The notes beneath the pieces are model-generated. The model ran no database searches, was not told the origin of the DNA, and was given only the letters and a program-made list of their open reading frames with translations. Source: JALYZC01 sp963725645 (GTDB taxonomy: Bacteria; Actinomycetota; Thermoleophilia; Solirubrobacterales; Solirubrobacteraceae). Taken from it: a DNA stretch of 64,000 nucleotides. A program made the position numbers and the translations under genes. Each line of letters starts with the position of its first letter. Position 1 is the first letter of the stretch. Shown here in pieces: positions 9,294-21,425 of this stretch. The stretch is from the NCBI GenBank assembly GCA_963725645.1, contig CAVRZD010000006.1, positions 1,116,001-1,180,000 of the forward strand, written 5' to 3'.

Positions 9294-9713
9294 ATGCTCC
9301 CGAACGGCCGCCCCGCCCCGGACGTGCGCCTCGGCGCGACCGCCGACGATGGCATCGCCGCCAGCATCTTCGTGCTGGTCGAGCGCGGCGCCGCGCGCCG
9401 GCCTGCGCTCGCGATGGAGATGAGCGGGCGGATCGAGCTCCGCTTCGAGGAGGGCCTCGCGCCCGTGCGGCTGGTGTTCGAGGAGGGGGCGGTCGTCGTC
9501 GAGGACGGCGCCTGGGAGGCTCCGGACCTCCGCGTCACCGGCCGCCTCCCGCACGTCGTGGCCCTGACCGTCGCGCCGCTCCTCGGCGGCGTGCCGAATC
9601 CCGCGACGGGCCGCGGGCGCAGCGCCCTCGCGAAGGTCGCCGGCGGCCACGTGCGCCTCGAGGGCAACCGTCGGCTCGGCCGGAGCCTTCTGCGCCTCCT
9701 GGCCATCCACTAG
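9294..9713 (+). CDS. Conserved hypothetical protein, possibly SCP2-like
   Basis: 139 residues, no signal peptide or membrane helix. The alternating pattern in the middle (RIELRFEEGLAPVRLVFEEG, then VVVEDGAWEAPDLRVTG) and the end (GGHVRLEGNRRLGRSLLRLL) recalls small SCP2/sterol-carrier-like folds, but the match is by impression only. A TAGCAT box 9 nt before the ATG (9279-9284) supports this start and a leaderless transcript. Confidence 0.55.
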   Translation: MLPNGRPAPDVRLGATADDGIAASIFVLVERGAARRPALAMEMSGRIELRFEEGLAPVRLVFEEGAVVVEDGAWEAPDLRVTGRLPHVVALTVAPLLGGVPNPATGRGRSALAKVAGGHVRLEGNRRLGRSLLRLLAIH

Positions 9714-9983
9714 CCAGCAACTGACGCCGGGGCGGAGGTCGTCAGGCAAGGATGCAGCCAGGCGTGGCGTGCTCCGCAGGCGAGCCGGCGAGGACGCAGC
9801 ATGACGGCCTCCGGCCCCGTCAGGTAACACGGGCCCGGGCCGCCGCTATGCGACGACCCAAGCCCGGCGTCCCACTCGCAAGGGACTGGTGCTGGAACGA
9901 TCCAGCGTGCCAGAGGTTACGCAGGGCCCTGAGCCGCCGGTAAAGACCGGGGCGCCTCCTCGATGTCGGCCGTTGCGCCGGCG
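9714..9983. other. 270-bp convergent intergenic region rich in hairpins, no gene recognised
   Basis: No ORF here has a recognisable product. The + strand contains several strong hairpins: GCTGGA-ACGA-TCCAGC near 9893-9908, CCGGT-AAAG-ACCGG near 9937-9950, TGACGG/CCGTCA arms near 9802-9822, and GCGGAG/CTCCGC arms around 9732-9777. GCCGGC-GTCA-GCCGGC at 9977-9992 overlaps the aminopeptidase stop and may act as its terminator. The region could hold a structured RNA or simply terminators for the two convergent genes. It does not fit SRP, RNase P, tmRNA, 5S or tRNA patterns that I know. Confidence 0.35.
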
Positions 9984-11455
9984 TCAGCCGGCGGCGACCC
10001 CCCGCGCGAGGTCCACCAGCAGCCGCACGCCGAAGCCCGAACCGCCCTTGCGCGCGTACGGTCGCTCGAGGTCCCACGCCGTGCCCGCGATGTCGATGTG
10101 GGCCCACGGCACGTCGCCGACGAAGCGCTTGAGGAACTCGGCCGCGGTGATCGAGCTCGCCTTGCGCGCCTCGGTCGCGTTGACGATGTCGCCGTACCGA
10201 CCCTCGATCATCTCGGCGTACTCGGGGTGCAGCGGCAGGCGCCACACCAGCTCGCCGCTCGCGCGCGCCTGCGCGTCTCGACGGCGCACCGCCCAGTCGT
10301 CGTCGTTGGCGAACAGCCCGGCGTAGGTCGAGCCCAGCGCGACGACGATCGCGCCGGTCAGGGTGGCGAGGTCGACGAGCCGCTCGGCGCCCTGCTCGAC
10401 CGCCCACGCCAGGCAGTCCGCCAGCACCAGCCGTCCCTCGGCATCGGTGTTGTTGACCTCGATCGTGGTGCCGTTGCGGGCGCGGACGATGTCGCCGGGC
10501 TTGACCGCGTGGCCGCTCGGCATGTTCTCGGTCGCGCCGATCACCGCCACGACGCGCAGCGGCAGGCGCAGCCGGGCGATCGCGCCGACCGCCTCCAGCA
10601 CGGCGGCGCCGCCGGACATGTCGAACTTCATCTCCGCCATCTTGGCCGCGGGCTTGATCGAGATGCCGCCGGTGTCGAACGTGACGGCCTTGCCCACCAG
10701 GCCCGAGCACCGGCCCGGCGGCCTCGGGCGGCTCGTAGCGGAGCGTGATCAGCGCGGGCTCCTCGTCGCTGCCGTGGGCCACGGCCGCGAAGGCGCCCAT
10801 GCCGCGCTCGGCGATCGTCTCGCGACCGTCGACCTCGGCGGAGAGTGCGTCGCAGTTCGCCGGCCAGCTCGCGGGCGCGCTCGGCCAGCCTCGTCGGCGT
10901 CAGCTCGTTCGACGGCGTGTTCTGGAGGTCGCGGGCGGCGTTCTGGGCGGCGGCGACGATCGCCGCCGCCTCCACCGGGGCGGCGACGTCGTGGTGGGCG
11001 CTGACCAGCAGCGACGCGAGGCCGCCCGGCGCCGCGCCGTCCTCGTCGGGGTCGCTCTTGAACCGGTCGAAGCGATAGGCCGACAGCAGCGTGCCCTCGA
11101 CCAGACCGGCGGCGAAGTCGTCGTCGACGTGGTGGGGCAGTTCCCAGCACAGCGCCCGCGCCCCGAGGTCGCGGGCCCGCGCCTCGGCGACCGCGGCCGC
11201 CACACGGGCGCCCTCGGCGTCCAGCCGCTCGCGCGCGCCCAGGCCCACGAGCACCCAGCGCGCACCCTCTGCGTGGGCGACCGCGACCTTTCGCGGCGCC
11301 GTCCTGGCCTCGCCGGACTCGACCAGCGCCCCCAGCGCGTCGCCGGGCACGTCGTGCGCCACTCCCTCGCCCTCGACCAGGCCGACGCAGATCGTGTCGG
11401 CGCCCGTCTGCAGCGGCGGGTCGGTGGTGGCCCGGACCTCCATCGGGGCGGGCAC
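9984..11455 (-). CDS. pepA: Leucyl aminopeptidase (M17), interrupted by two apparent frameshifts
   Basis: Two-metal M17 aminopeptidase, cytoplasmic, hexameric in known cases. The N-terminal domain (from GTG 11455 or ATG 11443) ends in PSNELTPTRLAERARELAGE in one frame. The middle (AEVDGRETIAERGMGAFAAV, then EPALITLRYEPPE) is in a second frame, and the catalytic part (GKAVTFDTGGISIKP, signature NTDAEGRLVLADCLA) is in a third. The breaks lie near 10855 (two missing or one extra base) and near 10702 (one extra G in a GGG run). Rejoined length is about 486-490 residues, normal for the family, with all metal ligands present, so I treat it as an intact gene with sequence errors. Confidence 0.85.
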
Positions 11456-11515
11456 GATACCGGCGTCTCCTACACTTCATCGCCTTCGTCCGCGACCGGG
11501 AGACCGAAACCACCG

Positions 11516-12692
<1,177 letters not shown>

Positions 12693-12700
<8 letters not shown>

Positions 12701-13514
12701 CGGCGACGCGCCCACACCCGTGGTGCCAGAGGCGCGCGGAGCTGCCTTCTTCGACCTCGACCGCACCCTCATGGCCGGCTCCTCCGCGTTCGAATTCGCG
12801 CGGGCGGCGTACAAGTCGGGGTTGATGCCGCGGCGGGCGCTGATCGGCGACGCGCTCGCCAACATCGCGTTCCGGCTGAAGGGCTCGACGGACGCCTCCA
12901 CCGACGCCGTGCGCGAGCGGGTCGGACAGGCGCTCGCGGGCGTGCGCCAGCGCGACCTGCTGCGCCTCGGGCCCAACATGCTCGCGGGCATCCTCCCGCG
13001 CGTCTACGACCAGATGCTGCGGATCGCCTACGAGCATCAGGACGCCGGCCGGCCCGCCTACATCTGCACGGCCGCGTCCGCCGAGCTGGCCGAGATCCTC
13101 GCGGTGGTGCTGCGCTTCGACGGCGCCATCGGCACGCAGCCCGAGGTGGTCGACGGTGCGTACACGGGGCGCATCGACGGGCCGTTCGTCTATCGCGAGG
13201 GCAAGGCGCAGGCGGTGCGCGAGCTGGCCGGGCGCGAGGGCATCGACCTGGCCGCGTCCTACGCCTACTCGGACTCCGAGTCCGACCTCCCCTTCCTGCG
13301 GCTCGTCGGGCATCCCGTGGCCGTGAACCCCGACGCTCCGCTGGCGCGCGTGGCGCGCGAGCAGGGGTGGGAGGTCGTGCGCTTCGAGACGCTCGGTCGC
13401 CGCCTGAAGCTGCTCGGCGCGATCGTCGTGGCCGCGCTCGCGGGCAGCGCCAGCAGCGCGTTCGTACGCCGCCGCCGCCCGCCGCGGCGAGTCCGGCTCC
13501 CGGGCCGCCGATGA
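12693..13514 (+). CDS. HAD-IB family phosphatase (SerB-like)
   Basis: 273 residues, GTG start inside the thiolase gene. HAD motif I is FFDLDRTLMAGSS, motif II lies in YICTAASAELAEIL, motif III Lys in REGKAQAVRELA and motif IV in YSDSESDLPFL. This is the IB subgroup that includes phosphoserine phosphatase and the lyso-phospholipid phosphatase-like proteins often linked to acyltransferases. The C-terminal hydrophobic piece (LGAIVVAALAGSASSAF) followed by Arg-rich residues suggests membrane association. The substrate is not known. Confidence 0.82.
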
Positions 13515-14640
13515 GCCTGCACGAGCTCACCGACGAGCAGCGCGCGATCCGCGACCTCGCGCGCCGCGTCGCGGACGAGGTGGTGGCGCCGGAGGCGCCG
13601 GAATGGGACCGCGAGCACCGGTTCCCGCGTGAGCTGTTCACGCGGCTCGGCCACCTCGGGCTCATGGGCGTATGCGTCCCCCCGAGCACGGCGGCGCGGG
13701 GGCCGATTTCCTGGCCTACGTGCTCGTGCTCGAGGAGCTGGCCCGGGCGGACGCCGGGGTGGCGGTCACGGTGGCCGTCCAGACGTCCGCCTGCGAGCTG
13801 CCGATCCTCGACCACGGGACGCCCGAGCAGCTCGAGCGCCTGCTCCCGCCGCTGGCCAGGGGAGAGGAGCTGGGCGCCTTCGCGCTGACCGAGCCCGAGG
13901 TCGGGTCGGACGCCGCGGCGCTGCGGGCGAGCGTCCGTGATGGTGGCATCAGCGGCTCGAAGCAGTTCATCACCAATGGGTCCTACGCGGACACGCTGAT
14001 CGTGTTTGCACGCGACGACGAGGGCGCCGTGTCGGCCTACCTCGTTCGCGGCGACGACGACGGTCTGCGCGTCGTACGCGAGGAGGAGAAGCTCGGCCTG
14101 CACTCGTCCTCCACCGCGGCGCTGGCCTTCATGAACGTTGCGGCCGAGCCGCTGGGTGAGCATGGCGCTGGCATGCGCATCGCGCTCTCCACGCTCGACG
14201 GCGGACGCATCGGCATCGCCGCGCAGGCGACCGGGATCGCCCAGGCCGCGCTCGACCTCGCGACCGGCTACGCGCGCGAGCGCCGCGCCTTCGGGCGCCC
14301 GATCGGCGGCTTCCAGGCGATCCAGCATCGGCTCGCCGACATGCAGACCGAGATCGAGGCCGCGCGTGCGCTGACCTGGCGCGCGGCGCGGCTGAAGTCC
14401 GCCGGGCGCCCGCACACGATCGAGGGCGCCCAGGCCAAGCTGTTCGCCTCGGCGGTCGCGCGGCGCCAGACCGGCGAGGCGATCCAGGTGCTCGGCGGCT
14501 ACGGCTACACGAAGGAGTTCCCGGCCGAGCGCTACTACCGCGACGCCAAGGTCACCGAGATCTACGAGGGCACGAGCGAGATCCAGCGGCTCGTGATCGC
14601 CCGTGCCCTGCTGGGCGAGGCGGCCGGCGACGGGCTCTAG
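13511..14640 (+). CDS. Acyl-CoA dehydrogenase, interrupted by a C-run frameshift
   Basis: The N-terminus (MSLHELTDEQRAIRDLARRV) starts at ATG 13511 with a 4-bp overlap on the HAD stop. The frame is lost at a six-C run (13678-13683): before it reads GLMGVCVPP, after it PPEHGGAGADFLAYVL in the +1 frame. Adding one C gives a 376-residue enzyme. Downstream motifs are normal: FALTEPEVGSDAAAL, KQFITNGSYAD, RRAFGRPIGGFQ, VLGGYGYTKEFPAERYYRD, and the Glu in EIYEGTSEIQRLVIAR expected as catalytic base. Function and electron acceptor as for other acyl-CoA dehydrogenases; substrate unknown. Confidence 0.88.
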
Positions 14641-14819
14641 CGGCGGTGGCCGGACCCGTGCGCGCCGCGGACCATCATCCACACCATCGCGACCATCATC
14701 CCGCCGCACAGGAGCGCGCCGAGCGCGAAGCCGGCGACGCCCACACCAGCGAGAACAGCCACCACGACGATGACGGCGCATGCCGCGCAGACCCACATGT
14801 GCTTTGCGGACATCTTCAT
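14637..14819 (-). CDS. Small Met/His-tailed membrane protein
   Basis: 60 residues from ATG 14819. Two hydrophobic segments (WVCAACAVIVVVAVLAGVG and FALGALLCGGMMVAMVWMM) are followed by RGAHGSGHRR. Cys, Met and His placed at the membrane border recall small metal-associated membrane proteins such as the DUF2933 type, but I cannot confirm this. It converges on and overlaps the acyl-CoA dehydrogenase stop by 4 bp. A longer upstream start (to 14948) would overlap the divergent cyclase gene and adds an unconvincing Arg-rich leader. Confidence 0.5.
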   Translation of the reverse strand: MKMSAKHMWVCAACAVIVVVAVLAGVGVAGFALGALLCGGMMVAMVWMMVRGAHGSGHRR

Positions 14820-14932
14820 ACCTCGAAGGTAGTCCTCAGGCAGGCCGACGGCGACGGGGTTTCGCCGCCTGACCGGTCCGTATTCCATACGGCGCTGCGC
14901 GCGCCACGCGCGCCAACGTCGTGGCCGGGAGA

Positions 14933-15597
14933 ATGCCGCAATCGACAACGACCAGACCTTCGTCTTCGCTGATCTCGCCGGCTACACGGCTCTGACCGAG
15001 GCGCACGGGGACGAGCATGCCGCGGATGCGGCGGCCGCGTTCTGCGCCGCCGTGCGTCCGCTACTCGACGACTACGACGCGGAGGAGATCAAGGCGATCG
15101 GCGATGCCCTGCTCATTCGCGTGCCCGACGCCGGTGACGCGGTGCGCCTGGCCGCCCGCATCGTCGCCGACTCCGGCGCCCGCCACCGCTCGCTCGGCGT
15201 CCGGGTCGGCATGCATACGGGGACGGCGGTGCGTCGCGACGGCGATTGGTTCGGCGCGGGGGTCAACCTCGCGTCGCGCGTCGCCGCGGCCGCCGGGTCG
15301 GGCGAGGTCCTCATGACGGCCGCCACCCGCGAGGCCGCGGGCGCGGCGCTCGCGGCCGGTCACGTCCGAAAGCTCGGCTCGCGGCGATTCCGGAACATCA
15401 GCCGCCCGGTGGAGATCGCCACGCTCGTCCTCGGCGCTGCGGGCGCCCAGCGTCTCCCGATCGATCCCGTTTGCCGGATGGCCGTCGATCCGGCGCAATC
15501 CCGGGAGCGCGCGATGCATCGCGGCGTCGAGTACCACTTCTGCTCCCCGACGTGTCGCGCGGCGTTCACCCGCGAGCCGGCTCGCTACGCGACGTAG
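14933..15597 (+). CDS. Class III nucleotide cyclase domain fused to a C-terminal YHS domain
   Basis: The cyclase homology domain has both metal-binding Asp regions (TFVFADLAGYTAL and EIKAIGDALLI), GMHTGTAV and the transition-state Asn/Arg in GVNLASRVAAA, so it looks active. A short linker leads to a YHS domain (IDPVCRMAVDP, then YHFCSPTCRAAF), a small Cys-rich fold associated with metals and found in copper/mercury proteins. Start problem: the coding frame is open at 14941 (ATC GAC AAC) with no in-frame ATG/GTG; ATG 14933 is in another frame, and one missing base between them would give a 221-residue protein. GGGAGA lies just upstream. It is soluble. ATP versus GTP specificity is not decided. 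Confidence 0.75.
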
Positions 15598-15604
15598 GCC
15601 TGCG

Positions 15605-16045
15605 CTAGGAGGTGCAGCCGCCGCCACCGGCCAGCCGGAACGTGATCCGCCGGCCGCCGGAGGTCATGAGGACGCTGCTGTTGCCGCGGAAGCGTGCGCT
15701 CCAGCCCGGCGTCACGTTGCCGCGCTGGCAGGCGCGGGTCACGGCTCGCGCCTCGCCGCAGCCCAGGCCGGTCGCAACGATGCCCACGGCCGACGAGCCG
15801 CCCTCGCCGTTGGGATAGGTGATGTCGATCTTCCCGCAAGAGTGCGGGCCGGCCGGCACGGACGGCGTGGTCGTCGTCGCCGTCGTCGGCGCGGTGGTCC
15901 CCGTGCTCGTCGTCGGCGCCGTCACCGTCTGCACGACGGTCTGGGTGTTCACCGAGGTCACGGTCTTGGTGTCGCCGCCCCCGCAGCCCGCCGCGAGGAT
16001 GGCGGCGGCGACAACTGAGAGCACGAGGACGGCGGGCCGGCGCAC
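15605..16045 (-). CDS. Small lipoprotein with Thr-rich linker, unknown function
   Basis: 146 residues, GTG start supported by a TAGCGT box 7 nt upstream (16053-16058). The signal peptide ends in a lipobox (LAAGC). A Thr/Val/Ser-rich linker follows, then a small globular domain with four Cys (HSCGKIDI, GLGCGEARAV, RACQRG, GGGCTS), probably two disulphides. This layout is common among actinobacterial surface lipoproteins. No family recognised. Confidence 0.65.
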   Translation of the reverse strand: MRRPAVLVLSVVAAAILAAGCGGGDTKTVTSVNTQTVVQTVTAPTTSTGTTAPTTATTTTPSVPAGPHSCGKIDITYPNGEGGSSAVGIVATGLGCGEARAVTRACQRGNVTPGWSARFRGNSSVLMTSGGRRITFRLAGGGGCTS

Positions 16046-16055
16046 GGGCGCAACG

Positions 16056-16499
16056 CTAGTACAGGTCCGTCGGATCGCGCGCGATCTCCAGGAAGCGCTC
16101 GACCCCCTTCGGCGGGCCGAAGCCGAAGCGTTCGTACAACCCGTGCGCGTCCGCCGTGACCAGGAACACCCGCCGCAGGCCCTGCAGGTCGGGGTGGTCG
16201 AGCATCATCCCCATCAGCCACACGCCGAGCCCGCGGCCGCGGTGCTCGGCCAGCACGAAGACGTCGGCGAGATAGGCGAACACCGCCCGGTCCGTGACCG
16301 CGCGGGCGAAGCCGGCAAGCGCGCCGTCCGGGGCGTAGAGCCCGAAGCACAGCGACCACCGCAGCGAGCGCTCGACCACGTCGCGCGGCACGCCGGGCGA
16401 CCAGTAGGACTCGTCGCTGAGGAACCGGTGGACGGCGTCGACGTCGACCCGGTCCGGGTCGGTGTCGATCTCGTAGCCGTCGGGGCGAGAGGCACGCAC
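16056..16499 (-). CDS. GNAT-family N-acetyltransferase
   Basis: 147 residues from GTG 16499; the longer ORF to 16571 would run into the divergent ZIP gene. The acetyl-CoA loop is VLAEHRGRGLGVWLM, followed by the family ending TADAHGLYERFGF. The N-terminal part (WSPGVPRDVVERSLRWS, then AGFARAVTDRAVFAYLADVF) matches a common small GNAT subfamily of unknown acceptor. Cytoplasmic. The acceptor substrate cannot be predicted. Confidence 0.85.
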   Translation of the reverse strand: MRASRPDGYEIDTDPDRVDVDAVHRFLSDESYWSPGVPRDVVERSLRWSLCFGLYAPDGALAGFARAVTDRAVFAYLADVFVLAEHRGRGLGVWLMGMMLDHPDLQGLRRVFLVTADAHGLYERFGFGPPKGVERFLEIARDPTDLY

Positions 16500-16540
16500 G
16501 ATCTCAGCATCGCAGGGCCCGTCGATAGCCTGTCGCGCCC

Positions 16541-17260
16541 GTGACCTGGATCGCGCTTCCCCTCGCGGCACTGGCCGGCCTGGCGACCGCGGCCGGCGGC
16601 TACCTCGCCTTCCGCCTCTCGCATTCGTTGCCGACTCTGATCGCCCTCACCGGCGGCGTGGTCGTGGCCGTGGCGCTGTTCGACGTGCTTCCGGAGGCCG
16701 TCGACGCCGTCGACGATCCCCGGCGCGTTGCGACGCTGGTCGGCGTGGGATTCCTCGCCTTCTTCCTGATCGAGCGGGCGCTCGTCCTGCACCATCGCGA
16801 CGACCCCGAGCAGGCGCGAGCGCACCACAAGGTCGGCGCCCTCGGCGCCGCCGGCCTGTCCGCGCATTCCTTCATCGACGGCCTCGGGATCGGTCTCGCG
16901 TTCGGCATCGACACCAAGACCGGTGTGCTCGTGGCGGTCGCCGTGCTCGCGCACGACTTCGCGGATGGCATGAACACGGTGTCCTTCGTGCTCAGCCAAT
17001 CGCGCGACCGCGCTCGCGCCGCCCGATGGTTGTGGGTGGATGCGGCGGCTCCGTTCGTGGGTGCCGTGGTCGGGACCCAGCTCGAGATCTCCGACTACAC
17101 GCTGGGCAGCATCCTCGCCGTGTACGCCGGCTTCTTCCTGTACATGGGCGCAACGGATCTGCTGCCGGAGGCACATACCCATCCGTCGCCCGCCCGCGTG
17201 GCGCTCACCGTCGCGGGGTTCGTGTTCATCTACGTCATCACGGTGATCGCTCCGAGCTGA
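16541..17260 (+). CDS. ZIP-family divalent metal transporter
   Basis: 239 residues, about eight membrane helices. The two metal-site helices carry HSFIDGLGIG and HDFADGMNTV, the ZIP signature positions (H-x3-D/G and H-x3-D). A His/Asp-rich cytoplasmic loop (LHHRDDPEQARAHHK) lies between TM3 and TM4 as usual for ZIPs. A second short His segment (PEAHTHPS) precedes the last helix. GTG start with TAGCCT 9 nt upstream (16526-16531). Likely zinc or another divalent metal uptake; the neighbouring YHS-cyclase may share a metal theme. Confidence 0.85.
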   Translation: MTWIALPLAALAGLATAAGGYLAFRLSHSLPTLIALTGGVVVAVALFDVLPEAVDAVDDPRRVATLVGVGFLAFFLIERALVLHHRDDPEQARAHHKVGALGAAGLSAHSFIDGLGIGLAFGIDTKTGVLVAVAVLAHDFADGMNTVSFVLSQSRDRARAARWLWVDAAAPFVGAVVGTQLEISDYTLGSILAVYAGFFLYMGATDLLPEAHTHPSPARVALTVAGFVFIYVITVIAPS

Positions 17261-17272
17261 CGCGCGGCAGCA

Positions 17273-17300
17273 CGAAGCGCCGCCCGAAGGCGGCGCTTCG
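17273..17300. terminator. Bidirectional intrinsic-type terminator
   Basis: Perfect 12-bp stem CGAAGCGCCGCC / GGCGGCGCTTCG with a CGAA loop, between the convergent ZIP and M23-like genes. There is no long U-tract on either side, as is common in high-GC actinobacteria. Confidence 0.85.
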
Positions 17301-17321
17301 GATCGCTGGAGCGCAGCTCGG

Positions 17322-19646
<2,325 letters not shown>

Positions 19647-19670
19647 TGTGGTCCTCCCGTTCTTTCTCGT

Positions 19671-19778
19671 GCCTACGGGGTTAGCTGACGGGCTCGCGCG
19701 GAAAGATCGCGCTACGCCGATGGCCCGACCGGCGATTCGCCCCAGCGGCTCGATGCCGCGTGGTTCCCCCGTTCCCCG
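19671..19778 (-). promoter_or_regulatory. ydaO/yuaA-type c-di-AMP riboswitch upstream of the long M23-like gene
   Basis: Read on the minus strand, the element holds the conserved blocks CGGGGGAACCA, GGGGCGAATC, GTAGCGCG and GTCAGCTAACCCCGTAGGC in the correct order, separated by variable stems. These match the ydaO aptamer that binds c-di-AMP. The start codon lies only 24 nt after the aptamer with the SD in between, so control could be at translation or by an overlapping stem. In actinobacteria this class is known to turn off cell-wall hydrolase genes when c-di-AMP is high. Confidence 0.93.
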
Positions 19779-19857
19779 GGCGCCTGACGCTCGGGAACTC
19801 GGCTTTGGGCTACTGGATCGGCGGGCAGACTAGCGCAATTTGCGGACATCTGCCGCA

Positions 19858-19998
19858 TCACCCGCCCTCGCCGCGCCGCTCGCGCCGCTTCTTCTTCCAC
19901 CCGTCCCACATCAGCGCGACGACGAGCACGGCCACGGGCAGACCGAAGATGATTCCCTCGATCCAGTGGCCCGCGTGCGCGAAGACGAGCATCCGCAT
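19858..19998 (-). CDS. 46-residue membrane protein with His-rich start
   Basis: MRMLVFAHAGHWIEGIIFGL begins one long hydrophobic helix (GIIFGLPVAVLVVALMWDGW), followed by a strongly basic tail (KKKRRERRGEGG). The ATG overlaps the stop of the preceding gene (TGATG), so it is the last gene of a three-gene translationally linked set. No family recognised; the linkage suggests a small subunit of the large membrane protein encoded before it. Confidence 0.6.
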   Translation of the reverse strand: MRMLVFAHAGHWIEGIIFGLPVAVLVVALMWDGWKKKRRERRGEGG

Positions 19999-21425
19999 CA
20001 CGTTCTCACGGCGGACAGCAGCCAGAGTCCGAGGCTCGTGAACCCGACCATCACCACGAGCATCCAGTACTGCGAGCGCACGGCGTCGCGCGGCTTGCGA
20101 TAGAGGGCGATCGCGCGGTCGTGCGCGAGGACCAGGCCGCACACGTGGCCGACGACGAGCGCGCCCACCTGGACGTACCAGGTGGTGTTGGACGAGATGA
20201 CGTTGAGGTCGATCGTGGCCTTGGCCGTGCCGAACAGGTTCGAGCCGTCGCCGAGCGGGTCGGACACCAGGTACCCCGCCGCCTGGCCCTGGAAGATGAG
20301 CAGCGAGAAGTAGTGCGCGACCGCGTAGGCGAAGGCGATCGGGATCAGCGTGTGCGCGAAGCGCCCCGCCAGCTCGCTCGCCGTGTGGCCCTCGCCGACG
20401 GTCTGCATTCCCCGGACGCCGAGCCGGTAGAACCCGGAGACCACGAGGATGGCGACGGCGAGACCGACGGTGGACGCCCACTGGGTGGCCGTCTGGGGCC
20501 CGGCGCCGAGCTTCGAGAAGAAGTCCACGAGATCGGGGCTGGAGTCCGCCCACAGCGAGCCGTTCGAGAACCCGTCGAAGGAGGTCGTCCCGATCGCCGC
20601 GCACAGCAGCGCCACCGCGCCCGGCATCAGCGGCATCTGCGGCGCTCCGGACAGCGGCCGCCGCACGTACAGCACGCCGTCGCGGCGCTCCCACACCGAC
20701 AGCCGGCTCAGGAGCTCGTAATACACGCCGAAGGCGTCGCCGCGGCGGCTCCACGTCTCCGCGCCGTAGGCGGTCATCCCCGCCAGCTGGACAACGGCAT
20801 AGGCGACGGCGAGCCCCGCCACGACGTCCGGGTGGGTCTTGTCCTGGTAGGCGAGCTCGAGCCAGCCGAACGCGATGATCCCGGCCACCGCCGGCCAGCA
20901 CCCGAGCCACGCCGGGTATGAGAGGGGCGGCGTCCAGGCGCGCCCCCCACGCAGCCGCGTGTACACCCAGCCGCTCGCGCGAGCGAGCGCCAGCCACGGG
21001 TTGAAGGAGCGAAAGACGTTCCCGACCAGCACGCTCACGATGACCATCCCGACCCAGAAGTGGACGTACACGAACACCGTCGCCAGGTTGGCCGTGGGCT
21101 CGTCCTGCACCCCCGCGAACCCGGCGTAGACGATGATCGCGAACAGCGCGATCCCGATCGCCCCAGCGGGCACGTCGAGCCATTCCGGCAGCCGGCCGAT
21201 CCGCCGCCGGTGCTCCTCCTGGAGCTCGGGCTTCGGCCACAGCGCGGCCAGGAAGGCGAACGAGACGACCAGCACGATTGCCGCCGCCCACGAGAACAGC
21301 CACGTGGGCAGTGGCAGGTCCGTCTTGCCCTGCAGCCCGTGCGCGGACGCGACGCCCGGGAGGGCCAGTGGCGCGGCGGCGGCCAGGACGGCCGCCGTCG
21401 CGCCGCGCCGCGCCCGGGCGCTCAC
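19998..21425 (-). CDS. Large polytopic membrane protein of the group often labelled fenitrothion hydrolase
   Basis: 475 residues, GTG start overlapping the cupredoxin-like gene stop (GTGA). A signal peptide (ending GVASA) is followed by HGLQGKTDLPLPTWLFSWAA and about ten membrane helices with many His/Tyr/Trp at helix ends (VFVYVHFWVGM, AYAVAHYFSLL, QVGALVVGHVCGLVLAHDRA). The N-terminal pattern resembles actinobacterial proteins often named fenitrothion hydrolase in databases. That name comes from a remote pesticide-degrading homologue and is not proof of activity. The pairing with a cupredoxin-fold protein suggests an envelope metal or redox role; true function unknown. Confidence 0.6.
   Translation of the reverse strand: MSARARRGATAAVLAAAAPLALPGVASAHGLQGKTDLPLPTWLFSWAAAIVLVVSFAFLAALWPKPELQEEHRRRIGRLPEWLDVPAGAIGIALFAIIVYAGFAGVQDEPTANLATVFVYVHFWVGMVIVSVLVGNVFRSFNPWLALARASGWVYTRLRGGRAWTPPLSYPAWLGCWPAVAGIIAFGWLELAYQDKTHPDVVAGLAVAYAVVQLAGMTAYGAETWSRRGDAFGVYYELLSRLSVWERRDGVLYVRRPLSGAPQMPLMPGAVALLCAAIGTTSFDGFSNGSLWADSSPDLVDFFSKLGAGPQTATQWASTVGLAVAILVVSGFYRLGVRGMQTVGEGHTASELAGRFAHTLIPIAFAYAVAHYFSLLIFQGQAAGYLVSDPLGDGSNLFGTAKATIDLNVISSNTTWYVQVGALVVGHVCGLVLAHDRAIALYRKPRDAVRSQYWMLVVMVGFTSLGLWLLSAVRT

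Noticed and set aside
9740..9775. GGATGCAGCCAGG, similar to the SRP RNA GGAAGCAGCCAAGG core
   Set aside because: The rest of the SRP apical hairpin (GTCAGGTCCGGAAGG) is missing and the flanks do not pair.
9984..11455. Leucyl aminopeptidase as a true pseudogene
   Set aside because: All catalytic motifs and full length are kept; two tiny indels match the error pattern seen in other genes of the window.
16500..16571. N-terminal extension of the GNAT protein to 16571
   Set aside because: It would overlap the divergent ZIP gene and its promoter and is Arg-rich, unlike a folded domain.
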